Assembly (NCBI RefSeq): GCF_001310225.1
Contig: NZ_CP012898.1
Coordinates: forward strand, 62,001-126,000
Source: Pseudalgibacter alginicilyticus
GTDB taxonomy: Bacteria; Bacteroidota; Bacteroidia; Flavobacteriales; Flavobacteriaceae
Length of the DNA: 64,000 bases
Direction: 5' to 3'
Shown: positions 9,176 to 17,476 of the stretch, one piece after another
Layout: every line of letters starts with the position of its first letter
Position numbering within the stretch: position 1 is the stretch's first letter
Made by a program: the position numbers and the translations under genes
The notes under the pieces: generated by a model
The model's input: the letters and a program-made list of their open reading frames with translations, nothing else
Told to the model about the DNA's origin: nothing
The model's database searches: none

Positions 9176-9760
9176 ATGCATATTCAACCACTTTTAAATT
9201 ATATAAGCAATTTTGTCACATTAACTGATGAAGAAGTGGACATACTTAGCTCAAAAATAAGTTGTAGAAACTATTTGAAAGGACAATATGTGGTTCAGCA
9301 AGGTGACATTTGTAAATATGAAGGCTTTGTGATTTCTGGTTGTACAAAAACATTTTATGTTGATGATGCAGGGCAGGAGCATATTATTATGTTTTCAATT
9401 GAAGATTGGTGGGTATCAGATATGGGAAGTTTTATTACGCAAACACCAGCCGATTTTAATGTACAGTGTATTGAAAACACCCAATTAATTATGTTTTATT
9501 ATGATGATATTGAAGACTTATACAGGGAAATTCCTAAGTTAGAACGCTTTTTTAGGTCTATTGTAGAAAAAGGTTTTGTAGCCATGCAAAAAAGATTGGT
9601 GAGAAATTTTAGTCAAACAGCCAAAGAAAGATATGTGTATTTCAAAAATCAATATCCAAAAATAGAACAGCGTATACCGCAATATATGGTAGCTTCTTAT
9701 TTAGGAATTACTAAAGAGTTTTTAAGTAAGATTAAAGGTCAATTGGCCTTAGAGGAATAA
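9176..9760 (+). CDS. Crp/Fnr family transcriptional regulator
   Basis: This 194-residue protein has an N-terminal cyclic-nucleotide-binding-like beta barrel (about residues 20-120, with GQYVVQQGD) and a C-terminal winged-helix region (about 145-190, with YMVASYLGITKEFLSKIK as the probable recognition helix). No cysteine cluster of the Fnr type is present, and the canonical cAMP-contact arginine motif is not obvious, so the ligand is unknown. Proteins of this size and type are common in Flavobacteriaceae beside transporters. It is divergent from the MFS exporter; a palindrome lies on each side of the gene. Confidence 0.88.
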   Translation: MHIQPLLNYISNFVTLTDEEVDILSSKISCRNYLKGQYVVQQGDICKYEGFVISGCTKTFYVDDAGQEHIIMFSIEDWWVSDMGSFITQTPADFNVQCIENTQLIMFYYDDIEDLYREIPKLERFFRSIVEKGFVAMQKRLVRNFSQTAKERYVYFKNQYPKIEQRIPQYMVASYLGITKEFLSKIKGQLALEE

Positions 9761-9762
9761 AA

Positions 9763-9778
9763 GTTAAACTAGTTTAAC
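9763..9778. promoter_or_regulatory. perfect 16-base palindrome after the Crp/Fnr gene
   Basis: GTTAAACTAGTTTAAC begins 2 bases after the stop codon of the regulator and is perfectly self-complementary. There is no loop and no following T-run, so a protein-binding site fits better than a terminator. It lies about 90 bases upstream of the YceI gene and could be a site for the adjacent regulator, but its half-site differs from the AACAAT repeat at 9131. Confidence 0.35.
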
Positions 9779-9866
9779 ATTATTTTATAATCTAGTTTAT
9801 TTTCATAACGTATATTGCTCCTGATATTTGTAAAAAATTAAATACTTAAAAAAATACAATTTAAAG

Positions 9867-10445
9867 ATGAAAAACACAATTAAAACCTTGGCATTAGCAA
9901 CTGTTATTGCATTTATTACTTTTTCTTTTACAACTGTGAATACCGATAAAAAAGAAATTAATACTGAAAAAAGTAAAGTAATTTGGAAAGGGTATAAAGT
10001 TACAGGTTCGCATGAAGGCACGATAACTATTAAATCAGGTTCATTACATTTTAATGGGGAAGTACTTACTGGAGGTGAGTTTGTTATGGACATGACTTCC
10101 ATAAACACAACAGATATAAGTGGGAATATGAAAGATAAGTTAGATGCACATTTGAAAAATGACGATTTTTTTAGTGTAAATGCGCATCCTACAGCATCTT
10201 TAGTTTTTAAAGACGTTAAAGCTTCAGGAAAAAATGCCTATACTATTATTGGAGATTTAACCATTAAAGGGAAAACAAATCCTATTACATTTTCTATATC
10301 CATTTATGGAAATAAAGCTACAACATCTTTAAAAATTGATAGAACAAAATATGGTATTGAATATAAATCAGCTAGTATTTTTGAAAGCTTAAAAGATAAA
10401 GCGATCTATGATGAATTTGATTTGGTTGCAGATTTAGAATTCTAA
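9867..10445 (+). CDS. YceI family periplasmic protein
   Basis: This 192-residue protein has a signal peptide (about residues 1-22) and a YceI-like lipocalin-type barrel, recognisable from SKVIWKGYKVTGSHEGTI, DMTSINTTD and GDLTIKGKTNPITFS. YceI proteins bind polyprenoid or similar lipids in the periplasm; the ligand here is unknown. The gene follows the Crp/Fnr-type regulator by 106 bases and ends in a clear terminator, so it may be a monocistronic unit or share regulation with its neighbour. Confidence 0.9.
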   Translation: MKNTIKTLALATVIAFITFSFTTVNTDKKEINTEKSKVIWKGYKVTGSHEGTITIKSGSLHFNGEVLTGGEFVMDMTSINTTDISGNMKDKLDAHLKNDDFFSVNAHPTASLVFKDVKASGKNAYTIIGDLTIKGKTNPITFSISIYGNKATTSLKIDRTKYGIEYKSASIFESLKDKAIYDEFDLVADLEF

Positions 10446-10465
10446 AAAGTAAAAAAGTAATTGTT

Positions 10466-10498
10466 AAAAAAGTGTTCAGAGATGAACACTTTTTTTTT
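10466..10498 (+). terminator. Rho-independent terminator after the YceI gene
   Basis: AGTGTTCA (10471-10478), loop GAGA and TGAACACT (10483-10490) form a perfect 8-base stem. It is followed by eight T and preceded by an A-run that extends the stem. It lies 20 bases after the YceI stop. Confidence 0.85.
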
Positions 10499-10559
10499 GA
10501 GTCAAAAATTTTATGAATAGAACATTTTTTTAATCATACTTTTGATAAAATAAATTTAC

Positions 10560-11597
10560 ATGAAAATTTTTGAATGTCCCAATTGCAATGCGCCAGTTTT
10601 TTTTGAAAACACGATTTGCCAATACTGTAATACGAGTTTAGGATATAATTCAATTTTAGATAAGTTTGAAATAATAAACAACAATACTAACGCTTCAGTT
10701 AACGATTTAAAATTATGTGCTAATCATGCTTTGGAAGTTTGTAATTGGCTTGTGGATGAAACAAAAAATGACACATTATGCATTGCCTGTAGTTTAAACA
10801 GGGTTGTTCCAAATAAATCAAATCTTGATGATTTTGAAAAATGGCAAAAACTGGAAGTAGCTAAACATAGATTAATCTATCAATTATTAAGACTTAGTTT
10901 ACCAGTAACCCCTAAATTAACCCATCCTGATGGTATTGCTTTTGATTTTTTGTCAGAAAACAATTATAATCAGGCCGTAACTGGCCATGTTGATGGTGTA
11001 GTAACTATAATTTTAAAAGAAGCGGATTCTGTACAACGAGAACAATTACGAAAACAGATGGATGAGCCTTATAGAACTTTATTGGGGCATTTTAGACATG
11101 AAATAGGTCATTATTATTGGTTGCTTCTTTTTAACGAATCAAATTTAGCATCTTATAGAAATACATTTGGTGATGAGCGCATACATTATGGAGATGCTCT
11201 GAAAAATCACTATAAAAATGGAGCTCCAAATAATTGGAATGAAAATTTCATAAGTAAATATGCTAGTTCACACTCATGGGAGGATTGGGCTGAAACTTGG
11301 GCGCATTATTTACATTTAATGGATACTCTGGAAACAGCCAATAGCTTAGGGGTTTGTTTTCAACCAGAAAAAGATTATGTGAAAAAATTAATGGTAAAAC
11401 ATTGCCCTAACCCTTATCAAACAGAAGATTTTAGAAAAATATTTAATGCGAATTTAGCCTTGAGTTGTTCTGTAAATAGTTTAAACAGATCCATGGGCTT
11501 GATGGATATCTATCCATTTATTGTGCCGAAACCAGTATTAGATAAATTGATTTTCATTCATTCATTACTATCAAAAACAGAGATTAATAAAAATTAA
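10560..11597 (+). CDS. putative zinc-binding metallopeptidase with zinc ribbon
   Basis: This 345-residue protein has an N-terminal zinc ribbon (CPNC at residues 5-8 and CQYC about 14 residues later) and a peptidase-like domain with H180-E181-x-x-H184 in RHEIGHYYW. A further conserved stretch, SWEDWAETWAHYLH, probably supplies the third zinc ligand. This matches the putative zinc-binding metallopeptidase family (Peptidase_Mx) in architecture and length. There is no signal peptide, so it is cytoplasmic. The substrate is unknown. A microprotein gene follows 58 bases downstream. Confidence 0.8.
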   Translation: MKIFECPNCNAPVFFENTICQYCNTSLGYNSILDKFEIINNNTNASVNDLKLCANHALEVCNWLVDETKNDTLCIACSLNRVVPNKSNLDDFEKWQKLEVAKHRLIYQLLRLSLPVTPKLTHPDGIAFDFLSENNYNQAVTGHVDGVVTIILKEADSVQREQLRKQMDEPYRTLLGHFRHEIGHYYWLLLFNESNLASYRNTFGDERIHYGDALKNHYKNGAPNNWNENFISKYASSHSWEDWAETWAHYLHLMDTLETANSLGVCFQPEKDYVKKLMVKHCPNPYQTEDFRKIFNANLALSCSVNSLNRSMGLMDIYPFIVPKPVLDKLIFIHSLLSKTEINKN

Positions 11598-11655
11598 TTT
11601 ATACATTAGTGTTTAGGTTATAAAACAAAATAATTCATTTAAAAAATTGATAATT

Positions 11656-11793
11656 ATGGAAAAATTATTAAGAATTATAGGGGCTGCTTGGGGTGCTAAA
11701 AAAATTGGAGGAGGATCATGTGGATGTTTTGGAACCGTTTTTGTATTCGTGATTTTATATTGGTTATTAGGTTATGTTTTTGAGTTATTTTAA
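11656..11793 (+). CDS. 45-residue glycine/cysteine-containing membrane microprotein
   Basis: A complete ATG-to-TAA frame gives 45 residues: a basic N-terminus (MEKLLRII), a small-residue patch with GGGSCGCFG, and a C-terminal hydrophobic helix (about residues 27-43). It has the look of a real membrane microprotein: charged start, plausible spacing from its neighbours and no competing frame. I do not recognise a family. It lies between the zinc metallopeptidase and a helicase-like gene on the same strand. Confidence 0.5.
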   Translation: MEKLLRIIGAAWGAKKIGGGSCGCFGTVFVFVILYWLLGYVFELF

Positions 11794-11919
11794 AAATAAT
11801 TATAAAACAAGCGGCTGTAATTTTCATGTAATCTTAGTTAATACGGGTATTTATTTTTAATGAAAAGCCTCTTTAGCAGATTTAACACTATATTTGTTGT
11901 TGAACACTACTATACTTTT

Positions 11920-12534
11920 ATGTCCTTTAAAAAATTAATTGAGCCTTTAAAAGATGTTCTTGATAATAAAGGTTTTTATGAACCTTTACCATTTCAAAAA
12001 CTAATTCTATCCAAAATTAAAGGCGGTGCCAGTTTGTTTTGCATTGCTCCTAAGGATTCAGGAAAAACAACGAGCCTCATACTAAGTGTGGTTCAAAAAT
12101 TAAACGGTTTAGCTTTTGAAGATGCTCCTCGAGCATTAATATTTGTAAAGGATAAAGAAACGGCATTAAATTTAAAATCTGAATTTGAATCTTATACAAG
12201 AAGAACAGATTTAAGGATTTATTGTGCGTATGAAGAACATAATATCGAGTTACAGCGTGAAGAACTTTATTTGGGCGCTGATATTGTTATTGCAACACCA
12301 AAACGTTTGAATAAGATTTTTTATTTAAATGGCATCAATTTAAATAAATTGCAAATTTGTGTTGTTGATGACGCCGAATTTTTATTCAAAAACAATAATT
12401 TTGCTGAAGTTACCAGGACACCAGAAAGTATTGGCAAATGTCAATATTTAATTTTTTCTTCAAAATTTGATAACCGATTTGAACGTTGGAGAGAATCGTT
12501 TATGTACAATGCTCAAGTTGTAAAGAGTAAGTAA
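11920..12534 (+). CDS. DEAD/DEAH helicase-like protein, single N-terminal RecA domain
   Basis: This protein of about 204 residues resembles the first RecA domain of DEAD-box helicases. It has a Q-motif-like PLPFQKLILSKI, a Walker A variant APKDSGKTTS, an ATPKRL motif Ib-like element and DDAE where DEAD is expected, then a motif III-like IFSSK. The second helicase domain is absent and the frame ends cleanly, so it is not a full helicase. The frame is open back to 11860, but the ATG at 11920 (MSFKKLIEPL) gives the better N-terminus. The glutamate of the DEAD box is displaced, so ATPase activity is doubtful. Confidence 0.75.
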   Translation: MSFKKLIEPLKDVLDNKGFYEPLPFQKLILSKIKGGASLFCIAPKDSGKTTSLILSVVQKLNGLAFEDAPRALIFVKDKETALNLKSEFESYTRRTDLRIYCAYEEHNIELQREELYLGADIVIATPKRLNKIFYLNGINLNKLQICVVDDAEFLFKNNNFAEVTRTPESIGKCQYLIFSSKFDNRFERWRESFMYNAQVVKSK

Positions 12535-12566
12535 TTTTATAAATACTATATAGCAATTATAGTTTT

Positions 12567-13241
12567 CTAAACCTTAAAATTAGAATTATTTTGGTGCCTT
12601 TTTATTGCTTTTCTTGATAAGAATATTCCAATAAATAAGGAAAAGAAAGCTCCTACCCAAATACCTGGAATAAAGTCTATAAACAAAAAGAAATCATATG
12701 CACCGTGAAAGAGAACGGCTAAAAATAAACCAGCTAAGTTTAACGTAATTTTATTGTTTGAAAACTTAGCTTTTCCCATATAATACCCCATTAATATTCC
12801 AAAGGTAGCATGCGCAGGAATTGCAGTAAAGGCTCTTAGTAATGCTGTTTCATAGCCGCTTTCCATAACATAAAAAATATTCTCGGTTGCAGCAAAGCCC
12901 ATGGAAACCATCACGGCATATACAATGCCATCAAAAGGTTCATTAAAGGCTTTATTTGGTTGCGCAAAATACCGAACTATAATGTACTTACTAAATTCTT
13001 CGGTTAAGCCAACAACAAAAAAAGCTTTTATAAATTGTTCAAAAATACTAGTATGGTTGTAGAGAGGTAACGCTATATCAAAGAAATAGTAAAGAATACT
13101 GGTTACTATAATACTTATAACCGCACCAAGTATAAAGTTTAAAATTAATAATTGTTTCGGTTCTTTTTCGTATTTATCTTTAGCATAAATGTATATGATT
13201 ATGATAAATATAGGTGCAATAGCTGCGAGTAGCAAATTCAT
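12567..13241 (-). CDS. PrsW family intramembrane protease
   Basis: This 224-residue protein has about eight hydrophobic segments and the PrsW/CAAX-like glutamate signatures: E81-E82 in GLTEEFSKY, E120-N121 in FAATENIFY, H144 in IPAHATFG, and HGAYDFFLF near the end. In Bacillus the family member cleaves an anti-sigma factor, but the substrate here is unknown. Its start overlaps the stop of the Nudix gene by four bases (13238-13241), which implies translational coupling in a two-gene unit. Confidence 0.87.
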   Translation of the reverse strand: MNLLLAAIAPIFIIIIYIYAKDKYEKEPKQLLILNFILGAVISIIVTSILYYFFDIALPLYNHTSIFEQFIKAFFVVGLTEEFSKYIIVRYFAQPNKAFNEPFDGIVYAVMVSMGFAATENIFYVMESGYETALLRAFTAIPAHATFGILMGYYMGKAKFSNNKITLNLAGLFLAVLFHGAYDFFLFIDFIPGIWVGAFFSLFIGIFLSRKAIKRHQNNSNFKV

Positions 13242-13795
13242 TCTGTTGTATGTTTTTTTATTTCTTTCAAAATGAATTCATAATAAGTTTTATTTGAAGG
13301 AACAAAATGATTACCATTGTTTGTAATGGTTTTAATAAGTTTTTCAAATTCAAAAAGTGATATTAATTTCAAAGCTTCAACCTCCTCTTCCTGAATAATT
13401 AATTCAGAAATAGGTACTTTCAGTTCTGCTATAAAGGTGTTATGGAATTCATTGTCCATAATACCATTATCATAGTTTTGAAAACACTCAAAAACACCTA
13501 TTTTTTTTAAATGATTTTCAGAAATAGTCAAACCTATTTCTTCTTTAGTTTCTCTGATAGCTGCTTGTTTTACGGTTTCTCCTGCATCAATATGTCCTGC
13601 TACGGAAACATCCCACATCAGTGGACAAATGGTTTTTTTAGCTGAGCGTTGTGATAATAAAACAGAGCCATTTTTAGTATAAAACCAAACATGAGCTGTA
13701 TTGTGATAATACCCTTTTTGATGAATAATCGATTTTAGTTCGGTTGTTCCTGTTGGAACTCCATTTGCATCTACAATGTCAATATATTCGTCCAT
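13238..13795 (-). CDS. Nudix hydrolase (isopentenyl-diphosphate isomerase-like subgroup)
   Basis: This 185-residue protein has a complete Nudix box, GHIDAGETVKQAAIRETKEE followed by IGL, matching Gx5Ex7REUxEExGU. The N-terminal MDEYIDIVDANGVPTG and HNTAHVWFY resemble the YfcD / IPP isomerase-like Nudix branch. Substrate prediction is not possible beyond a nucleoside- or isoprenoid-diphosphate type compound. It is the first gene of a unit with prsW, and its ATG lies only 13 bases after a terminator-like hairpin. Confidence 0.88.
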   Translation of the reverse strand: MDEYIDIVDANGVPTGTTELKSIIHQKGYYHNTAHVWFYTKNGSVLLSQRSAKKTICPLMWDVSVAGHIDAGETVKQAAIRETKEEIGLTISENHLKKIGVFECFQNYDNGIMDNEFHNTFIAELKVPISELIIQEEEVEALKLISLFEFEKLIKTITNNGNHFVPSNKTYYEFILKEIKKHTTE

Positions 13796-13807
13796 TTATA
13801 ACTAGCC

Positions 13808-13835
13808 AAAAAAAGATTCCCGCCTTAGCGGGAAT
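13808..13835 (-). terminator. GC-rich terminator between M42 peptidase and Nudix genes
   Basis: On the minus strand ATTCCCGC, loop TAAG and GCGGGAAT form a perfect 8-base stem, followed by C and seven T (13814-13808). It lies 11 bases after the M42 stop and ends 13 bases before the Nudix ATG. The hairpin is strikingly GC-rich for this sequence, and the TGTCATTCCCGC...GCGGGAAT form is one I associate with dispersed flavobacterial repeats (memory, unverified). Confidence 0.85.
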
Positions 13836-13845
13836 GACAATATTA

Positions 13846-14934
13846 TTATTTAAAATAACTAAATGAATCTCCGTTTTTTATATTTAAAAGCGATTCATAA
13901 ATTAGCTTAATTACGTTTTCAACATCTTCTCTGTGTACCATTTCTACCGTAGTATGCATGTATCTTAGCGGTAAAGAAATTAGGGCAGAAGCAACGCCTC
14001 CATTACTATAAGCAAAAGCATCCGTATCTGTGCCTGTAGCACGAGACAAGGCATTTCGTTGAAATGGAATTTTTTTAGTTTCAGCAGTATCGGTAATTAA
14101 ATCTCTTAATTTTTGTTGCACTGCAGGTGCATAGGCTATTACTGGGCCATTGCCAATTTCCAAATCACCTTGCACTTTCTTATCAATCATTGGAGTTGTA
14201 GTGTCATGCGTAACATCAGTTACTATGGCTACATTAGGCTTTATTTTTTGAGTAATCATTTCAGCACCGCGCAAGCCAATTTCTTCCTGAACTGCATTCA
14301 CGACATATAAACCAAACGGTAAGGTTTTTTTATGCTCTTTTAATAAACGGGCAACTTCAGCAATCATAAAACCTCCCATACGATTATCAAGTGCACGGCA
14401 AACAAATTTATCCCCATTTAGGACATGAAATTCGTCAGGATAAGTAATTACGCATCCCACATGTACACCTAATTTTTCAACATCTTCTTTGGTTTTACAC
14501 CCGCAATCAATAAAAATATTATCTGGTTTAGGAGCTTCTTCTTTACCTTTATCACGCGTATGAATAGCTGGCCATCCAAAGACACCTTTTACAACACCAT
14601 TTTTAGTATGGATATTAACTATTTTACTTGGAGCAATTTGGTGATCGCTACCACCATTTCTTACTACATAAATGAGACCGTTATCAGAAATATAATTAAC
14701 GTACCAAGAAATTTCATCAGCATGACCTTCAATTACAACTTTGTATTTAGCCTCAGGATTTATAACTCCAACAGCTGTACCATAGGTATCTGTAATAAAC
14801 TCATCAACATATGGTTTTAGGTAATCCATCCATATTTTTTGTCCATCCCACTCATAACCCGTAGGGGCCGCATTGTTTAAATATTTTTCTAAAAAGTCCA
14901 TTGACTTTTTGTTAAGAATGCTCTTATTTGCCAT
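13846..14934 (-). CDS. M42 family glutamyl/leucyl aminopeptidase
   Basis: This 362-residue cytosolic metallopeptidase has the M42 metal-site motifs: EGHADEISW (first His/Asp), CRALDNRMGG (bridging Asp), VQEEIGLRGA (catalytic Glu pair) and TDVTHDTT (further ligand), with HTTVEMVHREDVEN at the end. M42 enzymes are tetrahedral aminopeptidases that trim peptides released by proteolysis. Length and motifs are complete. It ends at a strong terminator and appears to be transcribed alone. Confidence 0.93.
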   Translation of the reverse strand: MANKSILNKKSMDFLEKYLNNAAPTGYEWDGQKIWMDYLKPYVDEFITDTYGTAVGVINPEAKYKVVIEGHADEISWYVNYISDNGLIYVVRNGGSDHQIAPSKIVNIHTKNGVVKGVFGWPAIHTRDKGKEEAPKPDNIFIDCGCKTKEDVEKLGVHVGCVITYPDEFHVLNGDKFVCRALDNRMGGFMIAEVARLLKEHKKTLPFGLYVVNAVQEEIGLRGAEMITQKIKPNVAIVTDVTHDTTTPMIDKKVQGDLEIGNGPVIAYAPAVQQKLRDLITDTAETKKIPFQRNALSRATGTDTDAFAYSNGGVASALISLPLRYMHTTVEMVHREDVENVIKLIYESLLNIKNGDSFSYFK

Positions 14935-15084
14935 TTGTTTAAATTTTGCACTAAATTAATAATATAAATAGAAATTGACATAATTATAAATAATTATTAC
15001 ATTGGTTAAAACAATTATTTTAGTGATCAATAGATTACATCATACCCATGTAAGAATATTGAATAAAAGATAAAAAAAAATGTT

Positions 15085-15110
15085 TTTGAGAGTGTAAATT
15101 CTTAAATTTG
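15085..15110 (+). promoter_or_regulatory. candidate promoter for the DUF4294 gene
   Basis: TAAATTTG at 15103-15110 matches the TAnnTTTG -7 box, and TTTG at 15085-15088 could be the -33 element, although the 14-base spacer is shorter than the usual 17-23. The ATG at 15140 is 29 bases after the box. Confidence 0.35.
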
Positions 15111-15139
15111 AAAGGTCAATGCCCCAATGTTTTTTATAA

Positions 15140-15820
15140 ATGAATCTTTTAAAACTAACATGTCTTTTATTCCCTGTTTTACTCTTTTCTCAAGTAAATG
15201 AAATTGAGCAAGACTCTACATCTATTGAATACCTTATTATTGAAGGAGATTCCATACCGAGACGTTCTATAGATTTAGAAGAAGTTATGATTCTACACAA
15301 ATTAACCTTTAAAGATAGAGACGCAAAAATTAGATATTTAATATTACGAAGAAAAACATTAAAGGTGTTTCCTTATGCTAAAATGGCGGCAGAGCGATTG
15401 GATTCCATGAACTCAAGATTGGCAACATTAACAAAAAAGCGTCATAAAAATAGGTATTCTAAACAAGTTCAAAAGTATTTAGAAGATGAGTTTTCGGAAG
15501 AATTAAAAAAAATGAGTAGAACTGAAGGTCAGATTTTAGTAAAACTAATTCATAGACAAACCGGAAGTACAGCCTTTGATTTAGTAAAAGAACTTCGAAA
15601 TGGCTGGCGTGCCTTTTGGTATAATACCACAGCTAGCTTATTTGATATATCTCTAAAAAAAGAATTTAACCCGAATATTGAAAAGGAAGATTATCTTATA
15701 GAAGATATATTGCAACGAAGTTTTCAAAGTGGTTTATTGGACCGTCAAGAATCTGCTGTAAAATTTGACTTTTACGAATTAACGGAAAAATGGTTGCACA
15801 GCCCTGAAGTGAAAAATTAA
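15140..15820 (+). CDS. DUF4294 domain-containing protein
   Basis: This 226-residue protein has a signal peptide (about residues 1-18) and a mostly helical, highly charged body with RYLILRRKTLKVFPYAKMAA, which is characteristic of the Bacteroidetes DUF4294 family. The function is unknown; it is predicted to be periplasmic. The HlyIII gene follows after 3 bases and a GNAT gene after that, so the three form a likely operon. Confidence 0.85.
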   Translation: MNLLKLTCLLFPVLLFSQVNEIEQDSTSIEYLIIEGDSIPRRSIDLEEVMILHKLTFKDRDAKIRYLILRRKTLKVFPYAKMAAERLDSMNSRLATLTKKRHKNRYSKQVQKYLEDEFSEELKKMSRTEGQILVKLIHRQTGSTAFDLVKELRNGWRAFWYNTTASLFDISLKKEFNPNIEKEDYLIEDILQRSFQSGLLDRQESAVKFDFYELTEKWLHSPEVKN

Positions 15821-15823
15821 TAC

Positions 15824-16450
15824 ATGCGCAAACAAACATCTTTTGAGGAAATACTTAATTCCATTTCGCATGGTCTTGGAGCCTTATTAGGTATTGCAGC
15901 TTTGGTACTCTTAATTGTGTATGATACGAATAAAACAAATTGGAGCCTATTTAGTGTTATTGTGTATGGTATTTCAATTATTGTATTGTTTAGTGCATCA
16001 ACGGTATTTCATGCTGCAAGAGGAGAAAAGCGAAAACACTATTTTAGAATTGTAGATCATATCAGTATTTATTTTCTTATAGCAGGTACCTATACACCAA
16101 TATGTTTAATTTCACTTGAGCAAAGTATGGGCTGGATACTCTTTTATATTGTTTGGGGAATTGCAGCCTTTGGTATAGTTTTAAAACTTTTTTTTACAGG
16201 AAAATTTGAGGTTTTTTCAACACTTTTGTATTTGGTAATGGGCTGGTTAGTTGTGTTAGATTTTTCTAATTTATCCACCATTATTGGAGATTATGGTGTA
16301 TTATTTTTATTTGCAGGTGGACTTTCTTATACCGTAGGTATTATTTTTTATGCTATTCATAAAATACCTTTCAATCATGTTATTTGGCATTTGTTTGTGT
16401 TGGCAGGTGCTGTTTGTCATTTTTTTATGATTTTATTATATGTTATTTAA
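15824..16450 (+). CDS. hemolysin III / PAQR family membrane protein
   Basis: This 208-residue protein has seven hydrophobic segments and the HlyIII/PAQR pattern of conserved polar residues: SISHGLGALLG in the first helix, STVFHAARGEKRKHYF with the metal-ligand histidine, DHISIYFLIAGTYTP, and HVIWHLFVLAGAVCHFF with the last histidines. The name comes from a Bacillus gene; a hemolytic role is unproven, and PAQR proteins are probably zinc-dependent membrane hydrolases. It starts 3 bases after the DUF4294 stop. Confidence 0.9.
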   Translation: MRKQTSFEEILNSISHGLGALLGIAALVLLIVYDTNKTNWSLFSVIVYGISIIVLFSASTVFHAARGEKRKHYFRIVDHISIYFLIAGTYTPICLISLEQSMGWILFYIVWGIAAFGIVLKLFFTGKFEVFSTLLYLVMGWLVVLDFSNLSTIIGDYGVLFLFAGGLSYTVGIIFYAIHKIPFNHVIWHLFVLAGAVCHFFMILLYVI

Positions 16451-16451
16451 T

Positions 16452-16952
16452 ATGAATATGATTGAAATTAAAGCAGCCTCTTCCATTTTGGATTATATAC
16501 AGATAGAAGCTTTGGCAAACACTATTTGGTATGAACACTACAGGCCAATTATTGGTGAAAATCAAGTAAATTATATGCTTGAAAAATTTCAATCTGTTAG
16601 TGCTATAAAAGAACAAATTGATAATGGGTTTGAATATTTTATAGTGATTTTTGATAAAAAACCTGTAGGTTATATGGCGGTGAAACAAGAACCAGAATTT
16701 TTGTTTTTAAGTAAAATATACATTTTAAATAATCATAGAGGGAAAAATTTGGGTAGAAAAATGTTGTGTTTTATTGAAGAAAACGCAAAAAATAAAAACT
16801 TAAAAAATATTAGACTAACAGTTAATATAAATAATACAAACTCTATCAAGGCTTATGAAAAATGGGGGTTTCAAAAATCAGGTACTTTAGTTACAGATAT
16901 AGGGAATGGATTTGTTATGGATGATTTTGAGATGATTAAAACTTTGCTTTAA
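16452..16952 (+). CDS. GNAT family N-acetyltransferase
   Basis: This protein of about 166 residues has the GNAT acetyl-CoA motif A in LSKIYILNNHRGKNLGRKM and the motif B region NINNTNSIKAYEKWGFQKSG. The acceptor is unknown. The frame opens at 16440 inside hlyIII, but the ATG at 16452, one base after the hlyIII stop, is the likely start. It ends 10 bases from the end of the convergent DUF4268 gene, with no space for a separate terminator. Confidence 0.88.
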   Translation: MNMIEIKAASSILDYIQIEALANTIWYEHYRPIIGENQVNYMLEKFQSVSAIKEQIDNGFEYFIVIFDKKPVGYMAVKQEPEFLFLSKIYILNNHRGKNLGRKMLCFIEENAKNKNLKNIRLTVNINNTNSIKAYEKWGFQKSGTLVTDIGNGFVMDDFEMIKTLL

Positions 16953-16962
16953 TCTCAATTGT

Positions 16963-17391
16963 TTATCCCTCAATAACATCCCGGTATTCTTGAAAAAAGG
17001 ATTCAAACAAGCTCATGTTTTTATTAAAAAACTCCATAACCTCACGCCATGTGTTTTTGTTGTGTATCGAAACTTTTCGCTCCAAAGGCAGATATATTCT
17101 AGAGATTTCCTTTTCGTTATCTAAAAAATATTCCTCTTCAAAAATAGCATCTGGCAAATACTCTTCCAATAAAATTGATTTTAGAGCTATTAGTTTTTCC
17201 CAATAGTTGATACGGTTTTCAAGATTATCTTCTAAATCCAAAGCCACTAATGCTGTTTTGTTATCAAAATGAAACTTAAAAGAAAATCCTTTTAGTTTCG
17301 TATCGTATAAAATCCATTTCCTTGGAAATGACTTACCAAAACTTGTCCAAAATTCTTGTCTGAGTAAACGGCTTTCTTCTTTAGAGAACAT
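16963..17391 (-). CDS. DUF4268 domain-containing protein
   Basis: This 142-residue cytoplasmic protein begins MFSKEESRLLRQEFWTSFGK and contains FSFKFHFDNKTALVALDLE, typical of stand-alone DUF4268 proteins. The domain is sometimes found in larger proteins linked to DNA modification, but this short form has no known role. It is transcribed on the opposite strand to the GNAT gene and separated from the ZIP gene by 85 bases. Confidence 0.8.
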   Translation of the reverse strand: MFSKEESRLLRQEFWTSFGKSFPRKWILYDTKLKGFSFKFHFDNKTALVALDLEDNLENRINYWEKLIALKSILLEEYLPDAIFEEEYFLDNEKEISRIYLPLERKVSIHNKNTWREVMEFFNKNMSLFESFFQEYRDVIEG

Positions 17392-17476
17392 GGCAATGAA
17401 ATATATTTTGAATCTTAAACTAGATTAATGGATGTTTTAATAATATAAGTTCTTTTTTTAGTTGTATTTGGAAATA

